Source: JACRAR01 sp041674385 (lineage in GTDB: Bacteria; Pseudomonadota; Gammaproteobacteria; Burkholderiales; Rhodocyclaceae). Taken from it: 64,000 bases of DNA. Positions 50,001-58,371 of this stretch are shown in pieces (the stretch's first letter is position 1; each line of letters starts with the position of its first letter). The position numbers and the translations under genes are program-made. The stretch covers positions 1 to 64,000 of the forward strand of contig JBAYVU010000008.1 of assembly GCA_041674385.1 (NCBI GenBank), in the 5' to 3' direction. Below the pieces are notes generated by a model. The model was not told the DNA's origin. It was given only the letters and a program-made list of their open reading frames with translations, and searched no databases.

Positions 50001-51395
50001 TTATTCGCCGAACTCGGCGACTTCCTCGGAAATCAGGCGATAACAAGGAACGTATTTGTTCCCCGGTAGTTTCATGCGTTGCTGCTCTACGAAAGAGGAC
50101 AGCAGCGCGTCCATCGGCCCCATGATCTTGGCGTCGCCTTGAATTTCGAAGCAGCCGTGCTTCTCGATGGTCCGGATGCCATGGTCTTTGACATTGCCCG
50201 CCACCACGCCGGAAAACGCGCGGCGCAGGTTCGCCGCCAGCATGTGGTTCGGCAAATGCTTTTGCAGTTTGAGCTTACGCATGTTTTCGTGCGTCGGAAT
50301 AAACGGCCGCTGGAATTCATGGTCGATTTTCAAGCGCCAGTTGAAATAGTAGGCGTCGCTTTTCTCTTTGCGGAATTCGCGTACCTGAGCGATCCCCGCC
50401 GACATTTCCCGCGCCACCCGCACCGGATCGTCGATGACGATCCGGTAGCGTTGCTGTGCCTGGGCGCCCAAGGTTTCGCCGATGAATTGATCGATCCGCC
50501 AAAAGTAGTCTTGTGCGCTTTTGGGTCCGGTAAACACCACGGGAAAGGGAAGGTCCGCATTCCCGGGATGAAGCAGGATCCCCAGCAGATACAGGATCTC
50601 CTCCGCCGTGCCCACTCCGCCGGGGAAGACCACAATGCCATGCCCGGCGCGAACAAACGCCTCAAGGCGCTTCTCGATATCGGGCAGGATAACGAGATCG
50701 TTCACGATCGGATTCGGCGACTCGGCGGCGATGACGCCCGGTTCGGAGAAGCCGAGATAGCGGCCGCCACCGATCCGTTGCTTCGCATGAGCGATTGCGG
50801 CGCCTTTCATCGGGCCCTTCATGGCACCGGGACCGCAACCGGTGCAGATGTCCAGGCCGCGCAATCCCAACTCGTATCCCACATTCTTGGTGTAGTCGTA
50901 TTCCGCGCGCGAGATGGAATGTCCGCCCCAGCAAACCACGATGTTGGGATGGGTCATCGGTTGCAGTACGCCGGCATTGCGCAGAATATGAAATACCGAA
51001 TCGGTAAGGCCTTCCGATGTCGCCAGGTCGAACTTCGGATTGCTGTCGATCTCGTCGCTCACATAAAGGATATCGCGCAGCACGGCAAACAGATGCTCGT
51101 GGATGCCTTTGATCATCTTGCCATCGACAAAAGCTCTTGCCGGCGCTCCTTTGACGTCCAGCTTGATGCCGCGCTCGCGCTGAATGATGCTGATATCGAA
51201 AGACTTGTAACGCTCCAGCAACTCCTTGCCGTCATCGATATCGTTGCCGCAGTTGAGCACGGCGAGCGCGCAGTTGCGGAAGATGCCGTATAGCCCGCCG
51301 TGACTGCTGTCGAGCAGCTTGTTGACTTCGGCCCTGGAGAGGATTTCCAGCCGGCCTTCCGGCGAGACTTGCGCATCGACTACATCGTGATCCAT
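50001..51395 (-). CDS. ppnN: Pyrimidine/purine nucleotide 5'-monophosphate nucleosidase (LOG family)
   Basis: A 464-residue PpnN/YgdH-type enzyme that hydrolyses nucleoside monophosphates to base and ribose 5-phosphate and, in E. coli, is stimulated by (p)ppGpp. The central LOG/Rossmann domain has ICTGCGPGAMKGPMKGA and the PGGVGTAEEILYLLG motif with the catalytic Glu. N-terminal and C-terminal PpnN-specific regions flank it, which is why it is twice as long as the cytokinin-activating LOG proteins. The start MDHDVVDAQVSPEGRLEI is placed by homology pattern. Confidence 0.93.
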   Translation of the reverse strand: MDHDVVDAQVSPEGRLEILSRAEVNKLLDSSHGGLYGIFRNCALAVLNCGNDIDDGKELLERYKSFDISIIQRERGIKLDVKGAPARAFVDGKMIKGIHEHLFAVLRDILYVSDEIDSNPKFDLATSEGLTDSVFHILRNAGVLQPMTHPNIVVCWGGHSISRAEYDYTKNVGYELGLRGLDICTGCGPGAMKGPMKGAAIAHAKQRIGGGRYLGFSEPGVIAAESPNPIVNDLVILPDIEKRLEAFVRAGHGIVVFPGGVGTAEEILYLLGILLHPGNADLPFPVVFTGPKSAQDYFWRIDQFIGETLGAQAQQRYRIVIDDPVRVAREMSAGIAQVREFRKEKSDAYYFNWRLKIDHEFQRPFIPTHENMRKLKLQKHLPNHMLAANLRRAFSGVVAGNVKDHGIRTIEKHGCFEIQGDAKIMGPMDALLSSFVEQQRMKLPGNKYVPCYRLISEEVAEFGE

Positions 51396-51731
51396 CCGGG
51401 GCCGCCATTACCGCGTAAGAAACGCTTCATATTATGCCGTCTCGACTGAAGCTTAACCAGAAAATTCGGGGATCCGTATTTAGTGGTTGATTTGGCGTTG
51501 TGCAGCGCCACGAGGAAACCGTCCATACTCAGCTTGTCGGATTTACCGTCGCAGGTCGGCCAGTTAATGGACTCTGATGTCGGGATCAGAGCGCTATCGG
51601 GGGCGGCAGTCATGCAAACTGCACCTGCCGTCGTCGTCAGGAAAAGTGGATCGTACGGGAGTCTAACGCGTAAGACCAATTCGCGTATCATTGCACGATG
51701 TCATTTTCTCTCTCAGCAAGCAATACAGGTG
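51396..51731. other. Intergenic region between ppnN and the solute-binding protein gene
   Basis: About 336 bases between divergent genes. A minus-strand frame of 103 codons (51380-51691) and a plus-strand extension of the next gene both cross it, but neither shows a family pattern, and the minus frame would overlap the ppnN start. I see no hairpin of note and no confident promoter. It is lower in GC than the neighbouring coding sequence, as expected for a regulatory region. Confidence 0.5.
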
Positions 51732-52559
51732 ATGAAGTTCCCTCGCATACTTTTCTTCTGGTGCCCCTACAGCATACTGGCAACGATCCTTTCGCTGCTT
51801 GCCTGCACCGTGATGGCGGAAGAAATCAAGATCGGCGGGACTGGCAACGCGCTGGGCACCATGCGTCTGCTTGGTAATGCTTTTAACAAGGAAAACCCAA
51901 GTATCCATGTGACCGTGCTCAGCAGCATAGGCAGCAGCGGTGCGATTAAAGCCGTTCCCAAGGGCGCCATCGATATAGGCCTGGCTTCGCGGAAACTCTC
52001 CGCTGAAGAGCTTGCTACCGGTGTAGTAGCAATTGAATACGCACGTACGCCAACGGTCCTGGCTGTCTCGACGAAATCGAAAATTACCGCCATTACACGG
52101 AAACAAATCGCCGACCTGTATATCGGCAAGCTCACCAAATGGCCGGATGGCTCTCTGATCCGTCCCGTTCTGCGCCAGCCAGGAGACGAGAATACCAAGC
52201 AGATCAAGACTCTCTCCTCGGCTATTGAGCAGGCGCTGATCGCCGCCGAACAACGTTCCGGGTTGGCTTTTGCAGTCACCGATCAGGAAGCTGCCGATAA
52301 GATCGAGACTATCCCCGGTGCAATCGGCGTCACCAGTCTGGCATTGATCAAATCGGAAAACCGCAGGCTTCGTCCCCTGAAACTGGATGCCATTGAGCCT
52401 ACGGTGAAAAACGGGTCTTCCGGCAACTACGTGCCGGTTAAACCCTTCTTTTTTATTACACAGCCCAACCCTTCGGCCACTGTGAAGCAATTTATTGCCT
52501 TTGTAAACTCTTCCGCCGGGCGGGAAATTTTGACTCAAACAGGGCACTGGATTCCATGA
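51732..52559 (+). CDS. PstS-like periplasmic solute-binding protein
   Basis: A 275-residue exported protein with a signal peptide ending about VMAEE. The mature part begins IKIGGTGNALGTMRLLGNAF, then SSIGSSGAIKAVPKGAIDIGLASRKL, the PBP-like pattern of phosphate-type binding proteins. A GTP/ATPase or permease partner is absent. Instead, a GGDEF-EAL gene follows after 26 bases. That pairing suggests the binding protein feeds a periplasmic signal to the cyclic-di-GMP protein rather than to transport. The ligand (phosphate or another oxyanion) is not fixed by the sequence I can read. Confidence 0.85.
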   Translation: MKFPRILFFWCPYSILATILSLLACTVMAEEIKIGGTGNALGTMRLLGNAFNKENPSIHVTVLSSIGSSGAIKAVPKGAIDIGLASRKLSAEELATGVVAIEYARTPTVLAVSTKSKITAITRKQIADLYIGKLTKWPDGSLIRPVLRQPGDENTKQIKTLSSAIEQALIAAEQRSGLAFAVTDQEAADKIETIPGAIGVTSLALIKSENRRLRPLKLDAIEPTVKNGSSGNYVPVKPFFFITQPNPSATVKQFIAFVNSSAGREILTQTGHWIP

Positions 52560-52585
52560 TTTTTTCCTGATTACAGGTTACACGC

Positions 52586-54775
52586 ATGTTTTCCCGCAAG
52601 GGTCCCGTATCGCAGATCATCACGCGTCTGGCGACAATCATTTCACTGGCGGTGACACTCAGCCTGCCGGTTGGCTACGTCTTGACAGCGCTTGATGATG
52701 CCAGTCAATCCCTCGAATTCAAGGCCAAGGTTAAGGCTTCCGCCCTGAACGGACTGATCGCCAGCGCTCCCGATTTATGGACGTTCGCCGAGAACCGTAT
52801 CCAAGGGTTGATTTCGCGTGAGCCTGTGCCACTCGAAAACGAACTGGTTAAGATCTTTGACGCACAAGGCAGGCTGATCTTGCAAAGCGGCAATGAACTG
52901 GCTGCACCTGTGTTAAGTAGAAGCTATCCGCTGTTCGATGCTGATCAGGCCGTTGGCCGAATTGAAGTCAGTGCTTCGCTGCTCGGCATGGCGTACCGAA
53001 GCTTAGCAGTCCTACTGCTCGGTCTCCTGCTTGGCGCGCTGGTGTTCGTGGTCATGCGCATACTGCCACTAAAGGCACTGCAGCGGGCAACGGATACCTT
53101 GTACGACGAAAAGGAACGCGCCGAGGCCACGCTGCGTTCCATCAATGACGCAGTTATCACGATTGATGCGCAAGGATGTTTGCTACAGATCAACCCGTCC
53201 GGACTAGCAATGATCCAGGCTGAAGCCCTGGAGCAGGTAGTCGGGCAACCAGTGCTTGAATTCATTGTCCCTGAATACCGTGCGGCCTATGCCGGTCTAC
53301 AGCAACGCGTGCTGGCCGGTAAATCCATGCAAATGCAATTCGAAGTACTCGGTCTCAAGGGTCGGCGCCGCTGGCTGGAAACCCATTCCGTGCCCATGCT
53401 GCGTTCTGGCCAAATGTTGCATTTGGCCGTCTTCCGTGACATCACCGAGAGCAAGCAGGCAGAAGAACAAATCGAGGAATTGGCCTTTTATGATCAACTT
53501 ACCGGTTTGCCCAACCGGACACTACTGCTGGATCGTTTGAAGCAAGCCATGACAGCCAGCTGGCGAAGTGGCAGCTATGGCGCACTGCTGTTCATTGATC
53601 TGGATAATTTCAAGACGCTGAACGACACACTCGGTCATGACATGGGCGATCTGCTGCTGCAGCAGGTGGCACAGCGTCTGACCAACTGTGTGCGTGCCGA
53701 GGATACTGTGGCACGTCTCGGAGGTGACGAGTTCGTGGTCATGCTGGCTAGCCTGAGCCTGGACGAAACCCATGCCGCCAATCAGACTGAAGGCGTCGGC
53801 GAAAAAATTCTCTCCATACTCAACCAGACCTATCGGCTCAAGGATGTTCCTTACCAAAACACGCCGAGCATCGGTGCCACCCTGTTCAAGGGGCATCAGA
53901 CGCAGATCGATGATCTGCTGAAACAGGCCGACCTGGCCATGTACCGGGCTAAGGCTGCGGGGCGTAACACCCTGCGTTTCTTTGATCCGGACATGGAGTC
54001 CGAAGTGATGCAGCGCGCCACCCTGGAGAAAGATCTGCGCACAGCGATCCAGGAGCGGCAGTTTCTGCTGCACTACCAAGCCCAGATGACGAATGACCGA
54101 CTGACGGGGTGTGAAGTCCTGCTGCGCTGGCAACATCCGCAACATGGCCTGTTGTCGCCTGCCGAGTTCATTACCCTGGCCGAAGAAACCGGAATGATCC
54201 TGCCTTTAGGACACTGGGTGTTGGAAACCGCCTGTACGCAACTGGCCCTATGGGCGGCACGTCCAGAGTTGGCTCATCTCACAGTTGCGGTGAATGTCAG
54301 CGCCCACCAGTTCCGCCAACCCGACTTTGTGGAGCAGGTGCTGGCAATACTCAAGCAAACCGGGGCAAACCCGCAGCGACTGAAACTGGAACTGACCGAG
54401 AGCCTGCTGGTCTCCAATGTCGATGAAGTCATCCAGAAGATGGGTGCGCTAAAGGCCAGGGGCGTGGGGTTCTCGCTGGACGACTTCGGCACGGGCTATT
54501 CCTCGCTGTCTTACCTCAAGCGCCTGCCACTGGATCAGTTGAAGATCGATCAGTCTTTCGTCCGCGATGTATTTACAGATATAAACGATGGTGCAATTGT
54601 TCAAGCCATCATCGCCCTGAGCCAGACCTTGGGTTTATCGGTGATAGCCGAAGGAGTGGAAACCGAAGAACAGCGCGACTTTCTCTCCCGACTGGGCTGT
54701 ATGGCCTATCAGGGCTATTTTTTCAGCAGACCGCTACCTGTAGAGAGTTTCGAGGAGTTTGCGCGGCAAATTTGA
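52586..54775 (+). CDS. Membrane PAS-GGDEF-EAL cyclic-di-GMP protein
   Basis: A 729-residue inner-membrane protein: TM1 (about 12-34), a periplasmic domain of about 100 residues, TM2 (about 138-158), PAS (175-290), GGDEF (300-465) and EAL (480-725). RLGGDEF is intact (379-383), with the RxxD inhibitory site RAED five residues before it. The phosphodiesterase motif is EVL (510-512) rather than EAL, a change found in some working enzymes; DDFGTGYSSLSYL and the other metal-side residues remain. The periplasmic part lies where it could touch the adjacent PstS-like protein. The two genes are 26 bases apart and surely cotranscribed. Confidence 0.93.
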   Translation: MFSRKGPVSQIITRLATIISLAVTLSLPVGYVLTALDDASQSLEFKAKVKASALNGLIASAPDLWTFAENRIQGLISREPVPLENELVKIFDAQGRLILQSGNELAAPVLSRSYPLFDADQAVGRIEVSASLLGMAYRSLAVLLLGLLLGALVFVVMRILPLKALQRATDTLYDEKERAEATLRSINDAVITIDAQGCLLQINPSGLAMIQAEALEQVVGQPVLEFIVPEYRAAYAGLQQRVLAGKSMQMQFEVLGLKGRRRWLETHSVPMLRSGQMLHLAVFRDITESKQAEEQIEELAFYDQLTGLPNRTLLLDRLKQAMTASWRSGSYGALLFIDLDNFKTLNDTLGHDMGDLLLQQVAQRLTNCVRAEDTVARLGGDEFVVMLASLSLDETHAANQTEGVGEKILSILNQTYRLKDVPYQNTPSIGATLFKGHQTQIDDLLKQADLAMYRAKAAGRNTLRFFDPDMESEVMQRATLEKDLRTAIQERQFLLHYQAQMTNDRLTGCEVLLRWQHPQHGLLSPAEFITLAEETGMILPLGHWVLETACTQLALWAARPELAHLTVAVNVSAHQFRQPDFVEQVLAILKQTGANPQRLKLELTESLLVSNVDEVIQKMGALKARGVGFSLDDFGTGYSSLSYLKRLPLDQLKIDQSFVRDVFTDINDGAIVQAIIALSQTLGLSVIAEGVETEEQRDFLSRLGCMAYQGYFFSRPLPVESFEEFARQI

Positions 54776-54885
54776 TCCCGGCCGCCAGCGTTCTACGCTG
54801 TAACATGCAAAATGAATATCAACCAGTAAATACGGACAGCCGGAGATTTGGGGGCAGACCGGCACAACACGCATTTGCCGGATTA
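54776..54885. other. Spacer after the GGDEF-EAL gene
   Basis: About 110 bases between the GGDEF-EAL stop and the start of the palindromic element. I see no gene and no T-tract terminator; together with the element this makes a 377-base gene-free stretch. Confidence 0.5.
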
Positions 54886-55154
54886 AGAGCCTATTTCAGT
54901 AGGGAGAGTGGCATGCGTTGCGGCCCAATGCGGATGATCGCGCGAAGCGAGCCGCAGTGAATGGCCGATCCCTTCACAAGGCGAGCGACAAAGCGAGCGC
55001 CGCATTGGGCCGCAACCCGTAGGGCAGAGACAAATTGGGCGCGCTGCGGTGTTGCAGCTCCTCGCGAGGCATGCAGCATCGCTTCGTCGCCGCGCCTAGC
55101 ATCGCATCCCAATTTGTCTCTGCGCATACCGCTCTCCCTACTGAAATAGGCTCT
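54886..55154. repeat. 269-bp palindromic element able to form a three-way junction
   Basis: Three nested inverted repeats. The outer arms (54886-54917 and 55123-55154) are 32 bases with 30 identical, starting AGAGCCTATTTCAGTAGGGA. Inside are two complete side arms. One is a 17-bp perfect stem, GTTGCGGCCCAATGCGG (54917-54933) with its complement at 55000-55016. The other is a 16-bp perfect stem, GCAGAGACAAATTGGG (55024-55039) with its complement at 55108-55123. The right end meets the stop codon of the E2 gene. No transposase frame is inside, so it could be a MITE-like mobile repeat, a structured RNA or a bidirectional terminator. Confidence 0.85.
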
Positions 55155-56268
55155 AAGTCGCCAGTTGCAGGTCGCCAATGACCGCATTGAGGAAACGCGC
55201 CGCTTCTCCGCCCGTCACCGTGCGGTGGTCGAAGGTGAGAGACAGCGGCAGGATGCGGTGCACGGCGGGCACGCCGGCAACCGCCACCACTTGTTCCGTG
55301 ATGCGGCCGGCGCCGAGGATCGCCACCGTCGGCGGCAGGATGATCGGTGCGGCATACCTGGCGCCGATCATACCGAAGTTGGAGAGCGTAATGGTGTTGC
55401 CGCGCAGATCCTCCAGCGGAATCCTGCGGGCGTTCACGTCGGCGCGGATGCGGTCGAGACCGCGACGCAGGTCGGCGGCGTCGCGGTTTGCGGCATCGCG
55501 CAGGACCGGCACGAACAGGCCCTCGGCAGTATCGATGGCGATGCCCACGTCGATCTTCTTCAGCAGACGCCGCGCCGCGGCCTGGCTGTCGTACCAAGCG
55601 TTGAGTTCCGGCGCCGCGCCGCAGCCGGCGACCAAGGCCCGCACCAGGCGGATGGTGATGTCCGCGCCCGCCTTCCAGGCGTGGATATCCGCATCGTCGA
55701 TGATGGTGGCCGCCGCCACTTCGCGCTGAGCCAGCGTCATGTTCTGGGCCATCGCACGCCGCACGCCGCGCAGCGGCTCCGCCGGACCAAGTTCTTCGAA
55801 CAGCTTGGCGACACGCTGGACGTCCTGCGTCGTGACCAACCCATCCGGCCCGGAGGGTGTCACAACGGACAGGTCCACACCCAAACGGTGGGCCAGCGCC
55901 CTCACCGCCGGGGTTGCACGGATAGCGGATGCAGCGCGCTCGGCGCTGATTCCGGCCCCGGCCCCGGCCCCAGCCTCTTCCAGCACCTGGTGACCGACAT
56001 GGACTTTCCCGACCACCGTCCCGCTATCCGCTTCCTGTCCTTCGAATCCCACCAGCGGCGCACCCAGATGCACTGTCTCACCGGTCTTGCCGAAGACTCT
56101 TTCGATGCGCCCCGCATAAGGCGAGGGAATATCGACGATGGCCTTGGCGGTCTCGACGGAAACCAGCAACTGGTCGATGCCGATCTCGTCGCCCTGCTTG
56201 ACGTGCCATTCGACGATCTCGGCCTCTTGCAAGCCTTCGCCCAGGTCGGGCAGTTTGAATATTTTCAT
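55153..56268 (-). CDS. Dihydrolipoamide acyltransferase (E2) of a 2-oxoacid dehydrogenase
   Basis: E2 of a pyruvate or branched-chain 2-oxoacid dehydrogenase (371 residues). Single lipoyl domain at the start with Lys42 in SVETAKAIVDIPSP; a short Ala/Gly linker; a binding domain (RATPAVRALAHRLGVDLSVV); and a compact catalytic domain ending LTFDHRTVTGGEAARFLNAV with the active-site His. The catalytic part is short but complete. The stop codon abuts the palindromic element. The gene overlaps the E1beta stop by four bases. Confidence 0.92.
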   Translation of the reverse strand: MKIFKLPDLGEGLQEAEIVEWHVKQGDEIGIDQLLVSVETAKAIVDIPSPYAGRIERVFGKTGETVHLGAPLVGFEGQEADSGTVVGKVHVGHQVLEEAGAGAGAGISAERAASAIRATPAVRALAHRLGVDLSVVTPSGPDGLVTTQDVQRVAKLFEELGPAEPLRGVRRAMAQNMTLAQREVAAATIIDDADIHAWKAGADITIRLVRALVAGCGAAPELNAWYDSQAAARRLLKKIDVGIAIDTAEGLFVPVLRDAANRDAADLRRGLDRIRADVNARRIPLEDLRGNTITLSNFGMIGARYAAPIILPPTVAILGAGRITEQVVAVAGVPAVHRILPLSLTFDHRTVTGGEAARFLNAVIGDLQLAT

Positions 56269-57245
56269 GCGAACTCCAGCGCCTGGCGCGCGGCGCTCAA
56301 GATGCGCTCGACGCTCGGCATATATTGATATTCCAGCCGCGCCAGCGGCACCACAACGTCATATCCGGCGACGCGCTGCACCGGCGCCAGCAACGACGTC
56401 AATCCCTGCTCGGCCAGTCCTGCGGCGATTTCGGCACCGAAGCCGCCGCTCTTCGCCGCCTCGTGCACGATGATACAGCGCCCGGTGCGCGCAACGGAAT
56501 CCAGAATGGTCGACAAGTCGAACGGCTTGAGTGTGGCCACGTCGATGACTTCGCAGGAAACGCCCTCCTCGGCCAGTCGATCCGCCGCAGCCAGGGTCTC
56601 CTGCAGCATCGCGCCCCAACTCACCAGCGTGATGTCCGTTCCTTCGCGCAACACGAAACACGTGTCGAGCGGCAACGCCTCGCCATTGTCGGCCACGTCC
56701 TGCTTGAACAGCCGATAGAGACGCGTCGGCTCGAAGAAAATCACCGGGTCCGGATCGCGGATGGCGGCCAGCAGCAGGCCGTAAGCGCGGACGGGAGAGG
56801 AAGGAATCACCATGCGCAAACCGGGAATATGCGCGAATAGCGCCTCTGGGCTTTCCGAGTGATGCTCGGGCGCATGGATGCCGGCCCCGCAGGGCGAACG
56901 CAGCACCATCGGGCAACTCAGCCTGCCGCGGGTGCGGTAACGCAAGCGCGAGGCGTGGTTGACGATCTGGTCAAGGACCGGGTAGATGAAGCCGGTGAAC
57001 TGGATCTCCGCCACCGGACGGAGTCCGGCTGCCGCCATGCCTACCGCGACGCCGGCGATGGCGGTTTCCGCGAGCGGCGTATCGAACACCCGCTCGGCGC
57101 CGAAGCGGGCCTGGAGCCCGACAGTGGCGCGGAAAACGCCGCCGTTGGCGCCGATGTCTTCGCCCAGCAGGACCACGTTCGGATCGCTGGTCAACGCCCG
57201 GGCCAGCGCGAGGTTCACCGCCTCGACCAGATTAAGATCCGCCAT
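56265..57245 (-). CDS. 2-oxoacid dehydrogenase E1 beta subunit
   Basis: E1 beta (326 residues from MADLNLVEAVNLALARALTS). GEDIGANGGVFRAT, DTPLAETAIAGVAVGMAAAG and VAEIQFTGFIYPVLDQIVNHA carry the thiamine-site residues, and RSPCGAGIHAPEHHSES is the conserved loop. The upstream 40 codons of the open frame are Arg-rich shadow of E1alpha and not used. The 14-base overlap with E1alpha and ATGA overlap with E2 show one mRNA with coupled translation. Confidence 0.93.
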   Translation of the reverse strand: MADLNLVEAVNLALARALTSDPNVVLLGEDIGANGGVFRATVGLQARFGAERVFDTPLAETAIAGVAVGMAAAGLRPVAEIQFTGFIYPVLDQIVNHASRLRYRTRGRLSCPMVLRSPCGAGIHAPEHHSESPEALFAHIPGLRMVIPSSPVRAYGLLLAAIRDPDPVIFFEPTRLYRLFKQDVADNGEALPLDTCFVLREGTDITLVSWGAMLQETLAAADRLAEEGVSCEVIDVATLKPFDLSTILDSVARTGRCIIVHEAAKSGGFGAEIAAGLAEQGLTSLLAPVQRVAGYDVVVPLARLEYQYMPSVERILSAARQALEFA

Positions 57246-58326
57246 GATTTTCTCCGTCGCGCGGCGCAAAGCGGAATGCCTCCTCGCGCTGCGCCTGAAG
57301 CCCCGCCGGCAGTTCGGCGTAGAGATGGTCGAACATCGCCGTGCCGCTCTGCGGCGGCGTGGCAAGATACGCCTCCACCGCCTGATTGACGCACTCGCTG
57401 CATTCCCGCAGCAAAGCCTCTTCCTTTTCCTTGTCCCAGGCGCCGATGCGCGCCAGATATTTGCGCAGCCGGGCGACGGGTTCGAACTGCCATTGCCGGT
57501 TCACAGTTTCCGGATCGCGGTAGCGCGTCGCATCGTCCGCGGTGGTGTGGTCGCCGAGCCGGTAGCTGAGCGCCTCGATCAGGGTGGGGCCGTCGCCGGC
57601 ACGTGCCCTGTCCAGCCCCCGTCCCACGGCTTCGCGCACGGCGATGACGTCGTTGCCATCGACCTGGAAGCCCTCGATGCCCGCCGCAATCGCCTTCTGC
57701 GCCAGCGTCCTTGCCGCGCTCTGAAGGCTGCGCGGCAAGGAGATGGCCCACTGATTGTTGTTGACGACCATGACCAGCGGCAAGCGGCACACACCGGCGA
57801 GATTCATGCCTTCGTAGAAATCCCCCTTGGAAGTGCCGCCATCGCCGAATATGCATACCGCCACGCCGGCCTCATGCCTGAGTTTCTTGGCGTAGGCGAC
57901 TCCCGCGGCGTGGCACACCTGGGCGGCGATGGTCACGCAGTTGGGAAAATCCTGGCGCGCTTCGGCATAATCGCTGCCGCGTTCGTCTCCGCCCCAATAC
58001 AGCAGGCTCTCCCGCATGGACACACCGCGGCAGAACTGAGCCGCATGTTCGCGGTAAGAAGGCAGCAGCACATCCTCGGCTCGCATGGCCGTGGCCGTGC
58101 CCACCCCGATAGCCTCCTGGCCGAGGGCAGAAGCGAAGGTTCCCAGTTTGCCGGTACGCTGCAATGCGATCGCCTTGGTGTCGAAGCCACGGGCGAGCAC
58201 CATGGCGCAATAGAGGGAGATCAGCGTGGCGGGATCCCTGGCGAATTCGGGCAAGGCCTGCTGCGGTTCACCCTCGCTGTCGAGGAACTGGTCATACTGA
58301 ACATCGAAACTCGCAATTGTCTTCAT
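57232..58326 (-). CDS. 2-oxoacid dehydrogenase E1 alpha subunit
   Basis: E1 alpha (364 residues) of a heterotetrameric thiamine-dependent E1. TPP motif GDGGTSKGDFYEGMNLAG through VVNNNQ is complete, and SALGQEAIGVGTATAM and YRLGDHTTADDATRYRDPE (phosphorylation-loop region) match the PDH/BCKDH alpha group of many bacteria. The sequence does not settle pyruvate versus branched-chain oxoacids. There is no E3 in the operon; the only one in the window is lpdA at 4114-5625. It follows spoVR by 45 bases. Confidence 0.93.
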   Translation of the reverse strand: MKTIASFDVQYDQFLDSEGEPQQALPEFARDPATLISLYCAMVLARGFDTKAIALQRTGKLGTFASALGQEAIGVGTATAMRAEDVLLPSYREHAAQFCRGVSMRESLLYWGGDERGSDYAEARQDFPNCVTIAAQVCHAAGVAYAKKLRHEAGVAVCIFGDGGTSKGDFYEGMNLAGVCRLPLVMVVNNNQWAISLPRSLQSAARTLAQKAIAAGIEGFQVDGNDVIAVREAVGRGLDRARAGDGPTLIEALSYRLGDHTTADDATRYRDPETVNRQWQFEPVARLRKYLARIGAWDKEKEEALLRECSECVNQAVEAYLATPPQSGTAMFDHLYAELPAGLQAQREEAFRFAPRDGENHGGS

Positions 58327-58371
58327 GAACCTACCCCCACGATCGACGACATGACAAACAATGCATCGATT

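Noticed and set aside
51380..51691. 103-codon minus-strand frame upstream of ppnN
   Set aside because: Overlaps the ppnN start in another frame, with no motif or convincing start; kept only as a note on the intergenic region.
54772..55187. Short frames inside the palindromic element
   Set aside because: Both strands give look-alike peptides (ending PLSLLK) simply because the arms are inverted repeats; no codon evidence for proteins.
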